Below, in pieces: positions 1 through 10,119 of a DNA stretch of 64,000 bases (its first letter is position 1; each line of letters begins with the position of its first letter). Source of the DNA: HGM04593 sp045657945 (GTDB taxonomy: Bacteria; Bacteroidota; Bacteroidia; Bacteroidales; Bacteroidaceae). Where the stretch lies: assembly GCA_045657945.1 (NCBI GenBank), contig JAZOUB010000001.1, positions 1 to 64,000 on the forward strand, in the 5' to 3' direction. Made by a program: the position numbers and the translations under genes. A model generated the notes under the pieces. That model was not told the DNA's origin and did not search any database. It was given only the letters and a program-made list of their open reading frames with translations.

Positions 1-287
1 ACCTCACTTCAGATTATTACTACGATGTCGATGACGGACAATATATGATAGGATTGGCATTGACATTAGGAGGTGCTTGCTTGGTTTATGGAAACCTTAT
101 CCACTCAATCTGCGATGCCGTGAAATCATCCAAGCGCATCAATGCCGAGAATGGTTTTGTGATGTACCAGCTCAATGATCGTTGTGCCTTTGGCATGCAG
201 CCCTCGGTAGCTTATGAACGTCCGCAATATCTGCAAGGAAGCAAGCCGGAGCTCTCTGCAGGCATGAAATTTAAGTTGACATTCTAA
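1..287 (+). CDS. C-terminal end of an unidentified, probably envelope-associated protein (5' truncated)
   Basis: The frame is open from base 3 of the window and ends with TAA at 285-287, so only about 94 C-terminal residues are seen. They contain a hydrophobic stretch (IGLALTLGGACLVYGNL) followed by a polar region, and the last residues (GMKFKLTF) end in phenylalanine after alternating residues, as outer-membrane strands often do. I do not recognise the family. An envelope location is an inference from the hydrophobic segment and the terminal aromatic residue only. A good terminator follows, so this is the last gene of its transcript. Confidence 0.6.
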   Translation, partial: LTSDYYYDVDDGQYMIGLALTLGGACLVYGNLIHSICDAVKSSKRINAENGFVMYQLNDRCAFGMQPSVAYERPQYLQGSKPELSAGMKFKLTF

Positions 288-344
288 AATAACTTTAATT
301 AGGAGTAAGGATTTACTATCACTACTACTGCAACAGATCATATT

Positions 345-380
345 GAAGGCTGCCCGTATGGGTGGCCTTCATTTGTTTTT
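345..380 (+). terminator. Rho-independent terminator
   Basis: GAAGGC-T-GCCC pairs with GGGT-G-GCCTTC around a four-base loop (345-370) and is followed by a T-rich tract. It lies 58 bases after the stop of the first partial gene. Confidence 0.75.
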
Positions 381-503
381 CTTTTATGGGGCTTTGAATG
401 CATAAACATCTCCAGATGTTAATAGTTAACGCTCGCTTTTTATGTTCTCCTTTATCTTTTTTTTACTTTTCCAGATCTCCCAAGGTTGCAATCATTATCA
501 CGT

Positions 504-588
504 GAGGAAAAAGTTTCTACATCCTGATATGTTTTTCGTCCCAAGCTTTGGGACGTAATCTTTCACGAGGAGAAAAAACTTTTTCCTC
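504..588. repeat. Nested inverted repeats in a 500-base gene-free region
   Basis: Between the first terminator and the next promoter (about 387-811) I see no convincing gene; a 64-codon open frame at 548-742 has no recognisable features. The region is AT-rich and contains a 13-base inverted repeat (GAGGAAAAAGTTT at 504-516, complement at 576-588). It encloses a second hairpin around 539-554 (CGTCCCA ... TGGGACG). The whole could fold into one long stem. Function unknown: a structured RNA, a relic element end or a regulatory site are all possible. Confidence 0.45.
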
Positions 589-811
589 CCGAGGGGGCAA
601 TTGTAACATCGCGACATCTCAAAAAAGACACCTCGGAACCCCTTCTTTTATAGGTCGTTTTTTAGCCTATTTTATAGTTGTTATCTCACGTTACACCTCT
701 TGGATGATAAAAAGTTGTGTGTTTATAGAACTTCAAGCGTAATAAAAAGCCCCATTTCATCGTGGTTTTTTGAGGAGGATTGAAAATGTAATACTTTTGT
801 AATATCAAAAA

Positions 812-843
812 TTTGGTGCATTGTTGCGGTTTCTCTACTTTTG
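812..843 (+). promoter_or_regulatory. Bacteroidetes-type promoter for the leucine-rich-repeat gene
   Basis: TTTG at 812-815, a 20-base spacer, then TACTTTTG at 836-843 matches the TTTG/TAnnTTTG consensus. A second TACTTTTG lies at 792-799. Transcription would begin near 850, which argues against a start at 841 and supports the ATG at 868. Confidence 0.6.
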
Positions 844-867
844 TTACAAGAAAACTACAATCCTATT

Positions 868-1950
868 ATGAGAAAGAAGACACTCTCTTTGTTTATAATG
901 ATGTGTGTTGCGCAAAATATGGCAGCATATGTGTCAGGTTATGGTGTTTATCATGGTGATTCCTATCTGTATCGCTATATCATCAATGAAGGGGAGGCTG
1001 TAAAGGACTCTACAGACTTTGCTCGTTGGAATGACAAGACCGTGATCTGTCTTGATGTGGATAGTATAGGTGAGAATGCCTTTTCTGAAGCGACCTTCCG
1101 TCAAGGACAGATATTGTACTTTACCGAAAGACTTCGATATATCGGCAAAGATGCCTTTACAGGTGTAAAAGTACTCAACGGAGGTCTTGGTGTAAATTCT
1201 TCATTTGGTGATCTTTGTATAGTGTTCAGTGGCGCGACTCCACCGTCGATAGCGGATGGTTATATTGCGAATTATGCCAATCCTACCTATCGTATGACTT
1301 ATGTTGTGCCCAACTTGCCCACCTATATCGTGAGTGATATTCAATGGACTTACACGCAAATGGTAACCATAGATGACTTTATCAAGGGGAATGTTTCGCC
1401 AGAAAATGAAGTGATGTCTACGGGATCGATAGGTGTAGACCTCTTTACAGATGTTGATGATGAAAACAAAGATGGTAAAGATGGTGAGGACGGGGACATA
1501 GGCATGTCTGGCTCGGGTAAGACTATAACGATTGCTATTACGGCACGTTCAGACAATAAAATTCCAGTACGTATTGGAGGTGGAGACAAGAAAGGTCTTT
1601 ATAGTCGCGCCCCAGCATGGATGAACTATACTGTTGATATAAAGATAACATCAACTAACGAAACAGAACTTTACGCCCAATCAAAAGTGTGTGGAGCACA
1701 AGGCGAGTGTCACTTTACAGCAGAAATTGCTTGCCCATCAGATGACATAGTGTTGGTGTGGTCACGCACCATCGATCCCAATGGTAAAGCATCAGATTGG
1801 ACAACGAAGAGGGTGAATCTAAATTCAGGTATAGAAGGGTTTATTGCTCCTAAGGCTCAAACACCCTGCTATGACCTTATGGGGCGCGAGATAGCCAATC
1901 CCACACGAGGAGTCTATATCAAGGATGGTCGTAAAGTTGTGATTAAGTGA
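868..1950 (+). CDS. BspA-like leucine-rich-repeat secreted protein
   Basis: A 360-residue protein starting MRKKTLSLFIMM, a typical signal peptide; the ATG at 868 is preferred because the promoter -7 box covers 836-843. Residues about 60-105 carry LRR_5/BspA-like motifs (SIGENAF, LRYIGKDAF), followed by SGATPPSI, common after such repeats. Around residues 202-218 there is a short Asp/Gly-rich collagen-like run (GKDGEDGDIGMSGSGK). The C-terminus (YDLMGREIANPTRGVYIKDG) is the short tail shared by many secreted Bacteroides and Prevotella proteins. BspA-like proteins are usually surface-exposed adhesins; the exact ligand cannot be told. Base composition looks more AT-rich than the giant gene downstream. 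Confidence 0.8.
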   Translation: MRKKTLSLFIMMCVAQNMAAYVSGYGVYHGDSYLYRYIINEGEAVKDSTDFARWNDKTVICLDVDSIGENAFSEATFRQGQILYFTERLRYIGKDAFTGVKVLNGGLGVNSSFGDLCIVFSGATPPSIADGYIANYANPTYRMTYVVPNLPTYIVSDIQWTYTQMVTIDDFIKGNVSPENEVMSTGSIGVDLFTDVDDENKDGKDGEDGDIGMSGSGKTITIAITARSDNKIPVRIGGGDKKGLYSRAPAWMNYTVDIKITSTNETELYAQSKVCGAQGECHFTAEIACPSDDIVLVWSRTIDPNGKASDWTTKRVNLNSGIEGFIAPKAQTPCYDLMGREIANPTRGVYIKDGRKVVIK

Positions 1951-1952
1951 GT

Positions 1953-2030
1953 GCAGAATCAAAGTTTACTTTGGTTTGCCGAGCCGACGCACGGAGCAAG
2001 AGCAGAATGAAAGTTTACTTTTGTTCTGCC
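1953..2030 (+). repeat. Two related hairpins with AAAGTTTACTTT cores
   Basis: GCAGAATCAAAGTTTACTTT (1953-1972, running on to GGTTTGCC) and GCAGAATGAAAGTTTACTTT (2002-2021, running on to TGTTCTGCC) are diverged direct copies. Each can also fold on itself (GCAGAA with TTCTGC, AAAGT with ACTTT). The second contains a perfect -7 box, TACTTTTG, at 2016-2023, with no clear -33 element. They fill most of the gap between the LRR gene and the giant gene, and may serve as terminator and promoter or be copies of a dispersed intergenic repeat. Confidence 0.5.
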
Positions 2031-2124
2031 TTGCAAGAAGGAGGAAGACGAAGTCAACGTGAACAACCTCGACGAAATCAAAGTGAGACTCTAAAGAATT
2101 GAAAATAAAGAATACAAACGCGAT

Positions 2125-5100
2125 ATGAAAAAGTTCAGCTTATTGAATCTTGTCGTTGCTCTGTTGCTCCTTGCAACAGGTGCTACAGCGCAGGATGTAA
2201 ACAAACTCAGTTTGGGCGATGCAAGTTGTATGAAAGGCCTCTCCATTGACCTGCCTTTGTACCTTGAAAACACCGACCCTGCCATTGTGGCGTTGCAGTT
2301 TGACATGTCGGTTCCCGAGGGAGCTACCATCTCAACTTCATCGTCGGAGAACAAATCCGAGCCTACACGTGCCGTTGACCACAGAATCAATGTGAGAAGA
2401 CTGCCTTCGGGACAGTACCGTGTAATAATGCTCTCGCCCACAAACAAACCGTTCAGGGCCAACAAGGGTACCATCGGTACAATAAAAGCCAAGTTAAGCG
2501 ATACGGCACCGCTTGTCGAAGGTGAAACCTATCCGCTTACAATGTCGGGAGTCGTGCTCAGCGACTCTTTGGGCAAGAATGTGATGACTGCCTACGAAAA
2601 TGGTTCATTGAGCATTGGTGCCAATCCCGATTTCGTTATTGAAAATGTGGTACTCAATGGAACTTCGACTGTAAATCCCAAGGATTCGGTTGCAATATCC
2701 TGGAGTGTGAGGAACAGCGGTGCTGCCAATGCATTGGGCGGTTTCCGCGAGCAGGTGTCACTGGTATCTACAGTTACCGGCGAATCGGTGAATTTGGGAA
2801 CAGTATATCACAATGATATGCTTCTTTCGGCAGGCGCATCACAGACAGTTACCCATAAATTCCTTGTACCTCGTATTGTGGGTCTCGACGGCACTTTCCA
2901 AGTGAAGGTGGTGCTCACTCCCAACAGTGACTCTGGCGAACGCAGGGAGTATCAGGGTAACAACACCACGCTCAGTAATGAGGCGAAGCGATATACAATG
3001 AATAAGGTGCTGTACATAACCAATCGCACAACAATAACCGAGACCGATAACGGAAATCGTTATACCTACAATGTGGAGCGAAGCGGAAGCCGTGCCGAGC
3101 AGATGACGTTCCCTGTGAACCTTGCAGGCGGCGATTCGCGTCTCTCTCTCAGTGCAAACGAGGTGGAGTTCAAGAAGAACAGCCAGTCGGCCTATGTATA
3201 TCTCAATGTTGCCGGTACTACAGCACTTGAAGGTGATGTCGATTTTGTAATAGAGGTGCCGGCTGCCAACGGCTATGCTGCAGTGCAAAGTCCGGGTAAA
3301 CTCCTTGACGACGAGCAGCCCGCCATTGAAATAACACCCTCCAAGTCTTTGTTGGAAGAGGGAGAACAGTTTGGTATAACCATTACAGTATCAAGAGCTG
3401 TCAGCGAGGATTTGAAGGTAAAGCTTACCTGCCAGAAACCGGCACTCTTCAAGTTGCCTTCATCGGTTACAATACCTGCCGGCGAAAAAAGTGTTACCAT
3501 TGATGCTGTTGCTATTGACGATGATGTTGTAAGCGAATTCAATTCTGTCGATTTTACTGCGTCTGCCGAAAATCATATCAGCGGCAAGTGCTGCATTGTT
3601 GTGGAGGACAACGATATGCCACAACTGACAATGATATTGACACCGACAATCATAAGTGAGGCCGCAGGCCCGTCGGCAATTGTAGGCGTAATCACACGCG
3701 ACAAGACAAACTCCGACATAACAATCCGTTTGAGCGACAACTCAATAAACGGCGACATTTACTATTCAACAAAACGTATAACCTTGAAACGAGGCCAGTC
3801 AAGGGCAGAGTTCAGCATCGGTATTGTCGATAACCAATTGAAAGAGGGCGACCGTGATGTGGAGTTCGAAGCTGCCATTTACATAAGCAGTTGTAACTGT
3901 CTTGCAGGGCAGACAAGTGGCGGTTATCTATGCGATACGATACATGTCGTGGACAACGATGGTCCTGCGTTGAGCATAACATCAAAGAACGGCAACATAT
4001 TGGAAGGCTCGGAGAACAACGTGTTTACAATATCACGCAACGACTCGCCCGACAATGACCTTACTGTGCAGATGTCATCTACAGGCACAGGTCTTACATA
4101 TCCTGCAACTGTTACAATACCGGCAGGTCAAAGGTCTGTAGATGTGCAAGTTTCATTGGCACGCAACGATATTTCGGATGATTCTAATATTATAACTTTC
4201 AAGGTGTCGGCCGCCTCTTATGCCAGTGGAACATGCTGGGTGATGTCAACCGACCAGACACTGCCCGATGCAATGATTACCGCATTGAATATTGTTACAA
4301 ACAATGTCTATGCCGGTGATAAAGTTGTTGTGGAGACTGAAATTTATAATGGAGGTTATGCTGTATTGCCTGTAACTACACCTATTATCTTCAAGCACAG
4401 CGACAAGAGCCAGAGAGTGTTCCTGCAAAAAGCAGTTCAACCGGGTGAAACCTTTGTGCAGAGGGATTCCATAAGCAGCAAAGAGATTGCCGGCAGTTAT
4501 TATCTGCAGGCATCGTGTGACGATGACAACATTATAAAGGAGATAAACGAATCCAACAACTACTCGGAGCGTTGCACTCTTGTGCTTAACCCGCTCTTCA
4601 AGGCAACTGCGCATGTTGACAAGGATAGATATCTGAACAGTGATACTGTTTACATTACAGGTCATGTCGAAGGTCTTTATTCAAGAAATGCCGATGTCGA
4701 GGTGTATGTGAAATCCAACTCTACACGCAATACAATAATGGCAAGAACCGACGAGAACGGTGACTATGAGGCCAAATGGGTTCCGGTAGGTAACCAGGCC
4801 GGCAGGTTCATTGTGGGCGCATGTACTGTAGGTGAGAACCTCAGTACGGAGATGGATGCGTTCGATGTGTACGGTATGCGCCGCTATGACAGCGGTTTCA
4901 TTAAAGATGAACTTGAAACAGGTGAAACGGCAGGGAATTATCTGCACCTCCTCAATCACGGTTCATTGCCTTTGACTGGTCTCAAGGTGATTGCTGAATA
5001 CAATACTGCTACCGCAAAGATTGACTTTACTGGCATCACAAGTCTGCAGCCGGGAGAGAATGGCAGAATTACCTATACAATAGAGGGTCTCACACCTAGC

Positions 5101-8100
5101 GAAGGCAAAGACTGGGAGAAGATAAACATAAGGATAGAGAGTGCCGAGGGTGCTGTGTTCGAACAGACTGCATATTATTATGTGCGTTCATCCAAGCCGG
5201 TGCTCAAAGCCAGTGTAAACGAGATAAACACTACGATAATCAAGGGCGAAACCCGTGACTATGAGATTCATATCACAAATCAGGGACGTGGAGAGACCGG
5301 AGCCGTTACCGTTGATCTTGGTAATGTGGGCTGGCTAAAGACTGCGACCCCAACGAAGATGGCTTCAATGGCACAGGGTGACAGCGCGGTGATTGTGCTG
5401 CAGATGACTCCAATAGCACAGACCGAACTGAACTCGGTTTACAAAGGAAACTTCGTGATTTCGTGCGAGAACGGCAGCAGTGTGAATATACGCTACTTCC
5501 TTGAAGTGGTTTCTGAAAGCACCGGTACACTTGTCATAGATGTGCAGGACGAATTCACGTTGAATACGGCAGAGGCTCCGCATGTTGAAGGAGCGACAGT
5601 GAATGTGCTGCACCCTGTAACGCAGAAGCTGTTGCGTCAATATGTTACAGGTGCCGATGGACTGGCAACATTTGACATGTTGCCCGAAGGACGCTACATT
5701 GTGAAGGTTACACATCCAAAGCACTCGTCAAGGACAATGGATGTGATTGTTGACCCCGAGCGTACGACAAAGTATGTGGCATTCATAGAGTACAGTGCCA
5801 TAACTGTCGAGATGAAGTACGAACCCACAGAGGTTGAGGATGAGTATAACATCGTAACAACCGTGAAGTACGAGACCAATGTGCCCAAGCCTGTTGTTGT
5901 ACTTGATATACCCGATAAAATTATTCTCGACTCTATACAGACACCGTATGTGTTCTATGCAACAATGACCAATGTGGGTCTTGTGACAGCCTCTCAGGCG
6001 CGTTTCTCAATACCCGAAGAGGTGAACGGCTATTATTTCTCTCCATTGATTGAGGGTCCATGGGATATTTTGCCTCATCAGACAATAACAATTCCGGTGG
6101 AGATTACGAAGATGGTCGAGGGTGAGCCTACACGCGTAAGAGGTAGCCGCGCTGCACAGCCACGTCGTGGTGCAGCTTGTGGTATTGAGGCTTTGGGCCA
6201 ATTCTTTGACCATTGTGCGGGTGTCAGCCCTGAGCGTTTTGTTAGAGACAGAATGCAAATCGGCTCTTCTTGTATCCAGATAGGAGATGTGCTTGCGGGA
6301 ATCATCCCGCCATCTTCGGGTGGAGATCCTGCACCTCCGGGCGGCGGTGGCAGCAGCAGTAGCGGCGGTGCCGGCGGCGGTGCCAGTGGTGGCGGCGGTA
6401 CATCGGTTGTCAGTTGTGACCCTTGGCTGCAAGAGAATGGCGGCGAAACCATTGATAATTTGGTGGGTGGTGTAAGTCCTGTAGCCGGTGCAGGATTTGC
6501 AGCCAGTGGTATGGCTAATGGTGACCCGACCGGTGCACTGACAATGGCTGCCGGAACAGCATTATCGGCAGCTGGAAAAGAAGGAGTTGCAATAATGGTG
6601 GATGCGGCAGACAGAGCAAACGGAATGGGATTATTCAGTGGTAGTGGCAGCGCTGCATACAGAGGCGAATGGCCGGGCGTATATGATATATCGGCTTCAA
6701 AAACCGCGGCACAAAGGAATTCTGGAGCTGTTGTTGACGGCAATGTCGATTTCGAGTCTGTGTATTCTCATGATATGAAAGTTGTGTCGGGAATGGTGAA
6801 AAGAATTTATCTGTCCATAGCAGCAGCAGACAAACGCAAACATATTATTGAAGAAACACCAATGTTCTTCAATAATGAATACTTTACCGAGGATGTTCCG
6901 TCTGCCGATACAATTTCGGCTGAGTTGCCGGCGGAATATCCGTCATGGTTGCGTGTATGGTGCAATAATGTACAGATGCCTTTGTCGGTTTACTATCACT
7001 TCATTCTTGTTTATCACGAACTCTTTGGCGATTGGGGCTATATGTATCTCGCTCCTGATGATTTGGCCGAATATTTCGTCTACTACAACAAGTGGATTAA
7101 CGAAGGAAGAACATCTGTTACAATTGAAGACTTCCCGAGCATGCCGAACTACGATTCGTTCAAGTTTGCAAAAGAGAAACTCGTCGAGCGTGTTAATAAT
7201 ACATTGAAGATACGCAATGGCGAAGAGATTGAGGGAGACAACTACATTGACTATGACTATTTGCAGAGATGCTACGACAATATGCTCGAAGCACGAAAGG
7301 CTGCCCAAAGAATGGGATATGAGGATGAAGTGGAGTTGTACAATGTCGAAAGCGATAAATGCCTGGAGTACCTGACAAAGAGCAGCTCTTCAATGTGTGC
7401 TACCGTGACATTGCAGATTGAACAGAAGATGACCATGACCCGTCAGGCAGTACGCGGTACGCTCACCGTCTATAATGCCAGCGAGAGCGAGGCCATGAAG
7501 AATGTGACACTGAATCTTGTCGTTACCGACCCGTACGGAAACATTGCAGATTCTCATATCATGGAGATTCACACCGAGGAGAAGAGCGGTTTCACAGGTG
7601 AAGATGACTTTGAGAGTGGCTGGGAACTTGCTCCCAAAGAAACCGGTGTTGCAAAAATCCTCTTCATCCCGACAAAGTATGCAGCTCCTACAGAACCGTT
7701 GCAGTACACATTCTCGGGCAGCATTTCGTTCATTGATCCATTCACAGGACTTGAAATGACCCGTGAACTTGAGGCTGAGCGTCTGACAGTGAATCCGAGC
7801 CCGAACCTCGAACTGGTTTACTTCATGCAGCGTGACATATTCGGTGACGATGCTCTGACCGATGAGGTTGAGCCAATCGTTCCTTCACAGTTCTCGCTCC
7901 TTATAAACAACAAGGGGTATGGCGATGCGACAAAGGTGAAGATGCTTACACAGCAGCCTAAGATTATAGAGAACGAAAAGGGTTTGTTGGTTGACATACA
8001 GATCGAGAGCTCGCAACTCAACGGCGGTGACAAGGTGCTTGCCATGGGCGAGAGCGTGGCGACAGACTTCGGCACAATACCTGCATTGTCACAGGTGTAT

Positions 8101-10119
8101 GCACAGTGGTGGATGACAAGTTCGTTGACAGGTCACTTTGTGGAATATGATGTGAAGGCTACTCATGTTACATCGTATGACAATCCCGACTTGTCGTTGC
8201 TCGACAGCGTACATATTCACGAACTCATTCACCAGATTGAGATTCCGTTGGCACTGAACAAACCAAAGTTGCTTGGATTCCTTGTGAACGACGAAGAGGA
8301 TTACGAGGACCGCCCGGACATCATATATATGACAAACGGCGAGACCTATCCTGTATATGGAGCAACAGGTACCGCTGTTGAAGGTGCTGAGGCCAACACT
8401 TGGGAGTTGACCATACACCCCGAAAAGAGCGGTTGGTGCTATGGTAATATGCCCGACCCGACAGCCGGCAAGCAGCAGATAAAGAGAATCGTGAGAAAGA
8501 GTGACGGCGCGGAGATTCCGCTTGCGAACTTCTGGCAGACGGACAGGACCCTGATTGACAAGCTGGAGCCTGTTTATGAGAACCTGCTGCATTTTGCCGA
8601 TACTATGGCTATTGCAGGTGACAGTTATGTGCTTTACTTCTCTAAGAAACCCGAGAATGTTCTGCAGGTGCTTTCATTCTCAGGTGTTCCCAATAAGAAT
8701 GATATCACAAAAGAAGCTGTAGATACCGTTACAGTAGGGTTCAATTTACCTATTGACCCGGCAACATTTACAACCGATGATATTCAGTTGTTGTTCCAGG
8801 GAGAGTCTGTGGATGTGTCAAAGGTGAAGATTATAAGAACCGACGATAAGGTATTCAAACTATATGTGGGTGAACTGACAACGCTTGACGGTTACTATTC
8901 ATTGACAGTAAATACCAATAACATCATTGACGCTACAGGCGAGCCTGGTGTGAACGGAAAGATGACCGGTTGGATTCAGGTGAGTGATGGCAAGGCGAAC
9001 TTTACTATGGAGTGCTTGCCCGAGGGCGCAGGTGTGCTTACACCGGGAACTTCTAAACAGGAGTATGAAGGCGATGTTGCGGTATCGGCTGTTGCCAATG
9101 AGGGTTACAGGTTCCTATACTGGAAGAGCGGTGACGAGATTATAAGCGAGGATGCCGAGACCGTTGTCTCTATGTTCGGTCCAAAGACTGTGACAGCTGT
9201 GTTCCAACCAATACAATACAATGTGAACATCATCTACAGCAGGGCACGTGGCTCTGTTGAGGGCGCTGGAAGCGGAATGTTCAGTTACAACCAGGAAATC
9301 AAACTTAAGGCTGTGCCTGCTGCCGGTTACTTCTTCGTGGGCTGGCGTCACGAGGGAGAGATTATTGAAACAGATGCGGAACTTGAATTCACTGTAAAGG
9401 GTGAGGATGAGTACGAGGCTGTATTCGAGCCAATCGAGGTGGTCGTAGTATTCCTTGACGAGAATTCGGCTGACAATACATCGATGTTTGCCGATACAAA
9501 CGGAAAGCATTACAAGATTACGATGAACCGCAAGCTGAGTGCTTGGCAGTGGAATCCGTTCTGTGTGCCGTTCGATGTATCGGAACAGCAGATAAACAAG
9601 ACTTGGGGATATGCTACAATGATAGTGCAGCTTACGAAGGTCGAGGACGACAAGATGTATTTCACATCGGCATACAACATTAAGGCGGGTGTGCCATACC
9701 TTGTAAAGCCCGAAAGGACTGTTGAAACTCCATACTTCACTTATGACAACAATATTGTGGTGGAGAACGAACCGATAGTGACCGACTATGATGGCATACA
9801 GTTTGCCGGCAACTACACTCCGCATGAGTGGAATCCTGCCGATGAGTACTATTATGGCGTGAAGAGCAACAATATAATCAAGGCCAAGGAGAGTACTGCA
9901 GCATTGAAGGGTATGCGTGGTTACTTCGTTATTCCGCAGGGCCGAAAGGCAATAATTTATATTGGAGACAATTTCACCGGTATCAGCGAGACTGTTGAGG
10001 AGAAGGGTAACGGCAATGCCGGAATCTATAATCTGCAGGGTGTTTATCTTGGAAATGACGCAAGTTCTCTTGCACCCGGTATTTATATTGTTAACGGACA
10101 AAAATGTATAGTAAAATGA
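2125..10119 (+). CDS. Giant multidomain surface/secreted protein (CARDB, Calx-beta, Ig-like and InlB-type repeats)
   Basis: 2,664 residues with a signal peptide (MKKFSLLNLVVALLLLATGATAQ). Visible parts: CARDB-like domain about 168-285; three Calx-beta-like repeats about 398-700, each ending in DND/DNDGP; a second CARDB-like domain about 713-820; a carboxypeptidase-regulatory-like fold about 1134-1216; a Gly/Ser/Pro-rich linker about 1397-1428; a large unassigned central region; a bacterial Ig-like (Big_5) domain about 2181-2288; two InlB/Flg_new-type repeats about 2292-2440 (GYRFLYWKSGDE, GYFFVGWRHEGE); and the tail NLQGVYLGN...GIYIVNGQKCIVK. These modules are extracellular adhesion or scaffold domains, and no catalytic motif was recognised. 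The following small gene overlaps its stop. Substrate or partner unknown. Confidence 0.85.
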   Translation: MKKFSLLNLVVALLLLATGATAQDVNKLSLGDASCMKGLSIDLPLYLENTDPAIVALQFDMSVPEGATISTSSSENKSEPTRAVDHRINVRRLPSGQYRVIMLSPTNKPFRANKGTIGTIKAKLSDTAPLVEGETYPLTMSGVVLSDSLGKNVMTAYENGSLSIGANPDFVIENVVLNGTSTVNPKDSVAISWSVRNSGAANALGGFREQVSLVSTVTGESVNLGTVYHNDMLLSAGASQTVTHKFLVPRIVGLDGTFQVKVVLTPNSDSGERREYQGNNTTLSNEAKRYTMNKVLYITNRTTITETDNGNRYTYNVERSGSRAEQMTFPVNLAGGDSRLSLSANEVEFKKNSQSAYVYLNVAGTTALEGDVDFVIEVPAANGYAAVQSPGKLLDDEQPAIEITPSKSLLEEGEQFGITITVSRAVSEDLKVKLTCQKPALFKLPSSVTIPAGEKSVTIDAVAIDDDVVSEFNSVDFTASAENHISGKCCIVVEDNDMPQLTMILTPTIISEAAGPSAIVGVITRDKTNSDITIRLSDNSINGDIYYSTKRITLKRGQSRAEFSIGIVDNQLKEGDRDVEFEAAIYISSCNCLAGQTSGGYLCDTIHVVDNDGPALSITSKNGNILEGSENNVFTISRNDSPDNDLTVQMSSTGTGLTYPATVTIPAGQRSVDVQVSLARNDISDDSNIITFKVSAASYASGTCWVMSTDQTLPDAMITALNIVTNNVYAGDKVVVETEIYNGGYAVLPVTTPIIFKHSDKSQRVFLQKAVQPGETFVQRDSISSKEIAGSYYLQASCDDDNIIKEINESNNYSERCTLVLNPLFKATAHVDKDRYLNSDTVYITGHVEGLYSRNADVEVYVKSNSTRNTIMARTDENGDYEAKWVPVGNQAGRFIVGACTVGENLSTEMDAFDVYGMRRYDSGFIKDELETGETAGNYLHLLNHGSLPLTGLKVIAEYNTATAKIDFTGITSLQPGENGRITYTIEGLTPSEGKDWEKINIRIESAEGAVFEQTAYYYVRSSKPVLKASVNEINTTIIKGETRDYEIHITNQGRGETGAVTVDLGNVGWLKTATPTKMASMAQGDSAVIVLQMTPIAQTELNSVYKGNFVISCENGSSVNIRYFLEVVSESTGTLVIDVQDEFTLNTAEAPHVEGATVNVLHPVTQKLLRQYVTGADGLATFDMLPEGRYIVKVTHPKHSSRTMDVIVDPERTTKYVAFIEYSAITVEMKYEPTEVEDEYNIVTTVKYETNVPKPVVVLDIPDKIILDSIQTPYVFYATMTNVGLVTASQARFSIPEEVNGYYFSPLIEGPWDILPHQTITIPVEITKMVEGEPTRVRGSRAAQPRRGAACGIEALGQFFDHCAGVSPERFVRDRMQIGSSCIQIGDVLAGIIPPSSGGDPAPPGGGGSSSSGGAGGGASGGGGTSVVSCDPWLQENGGETIDNLVGGVSPVAGAGFAASGMANGDPTGALTMAAGTALSAAGKEGVAIMVDAADRANGMGLFSGSGSAAYRGEWPGVYDISASKTAAQRNSGAVVDGNVDFESVYSHDMKVVSGMVKRIYLSIAAADKRKHIIEETPMFFNNEYFTEDVPSADTISAELPAEYPSWLRVWCNNVQMPLSVYYHFILVYHELFGDWGYMYLAPDDLAEYFVYYNKWINEGRTSVTIEDFPSMPNYDSFKFAKEKLVERVNNTLKIRNGEEIEGDNYIDYDYLQRCYDNMLEARKAAQRMGYEDEVELYNVESDKCLEYLTKSSSSMCATVTLQIEQKMTMTRQAVRGTLTVYNASESEAMKNVTLNLVVTDPYGNIADSHIMEIHTEEKSGFTGEDDFESGWELAPKETGVAKILFIPTKYAAPTEPLQYTFSGSISFIDPFTGLEMTRELEAERLTVNPSPNLELVYFMQRDIFGDDALTDEVEPIVPSQFSLLINNKGYGDATKVKMLTQQPKIIENEKGLLVDIQIESSQLNGGDKVLAMGESVATDFGTIPALSQVYAQWWMTSSLTGHFVEYDVKATHVTSYDNPDLSLLDSVHIHELIHQIEIPLALNKPKLLGFLVNDEEDYEDRPDIIYMTNGETYPVYGATGTAVEGAEANTWELTIHPEKSGWCYGNMPDPTAGKQQIKRIVRKSDGAEIPLANFWQTDRTLIDKLEPVYENLLHFADTMAIAGDSYVLYFSKKPENVLQVLSFSGVPNKNDITKEAVDTVTVGFNLPIDPATFTTDDIQLLFQGESVDVSKVKIIRTDDKVFKLYVGELTTLDGYYSLTVNTNNIIDATGEPGVNGKMTGWIQVSDGKANFTMECLPEGAGVLTPGTSKQEYEGDVAVSAVANEGYRFLYWKSGDEIISEDAETVVSMFGPKTVTAVFQPIQYNVNIIYSRARGSVEGAGSGMFSYNQEIKLKAVPAAGYFFVGWRHEGEIIETDAELEFTVKGEDEYEAVFEPIEVVVVFLDENSADNTSMFADTNGKHYKITMNRKLSAWQWNPFCVPFDVSEQQINKTWGYATMIVQLTKVEDDKMYFTSAYNIKAGVPYLVKPERTVETPYFTYDNNIVVENEPIVTDYDGIQFAGNYTPHEWNPADEYYYGVKSNNIIKAKESTAALKGMRGYFVIPQGRKAIIYIGDNFTGISETVEEKGNGNAGIYNLQGVYLGNDASSLAPGIYIVNGQKCIVK

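Noticed and set aside
548..742. 64-codon open frame in the first gene-free region
   Set aside because: No homology recognised, lies across the inverted repeats and has no promoter of its own.
6078..6743. 221-codon minus-strand Pro/Ala-rich open frame
   Set aside because: It is the complement of the Gly/Ser-rich linker of the giant protein; the proline richness follows from that.
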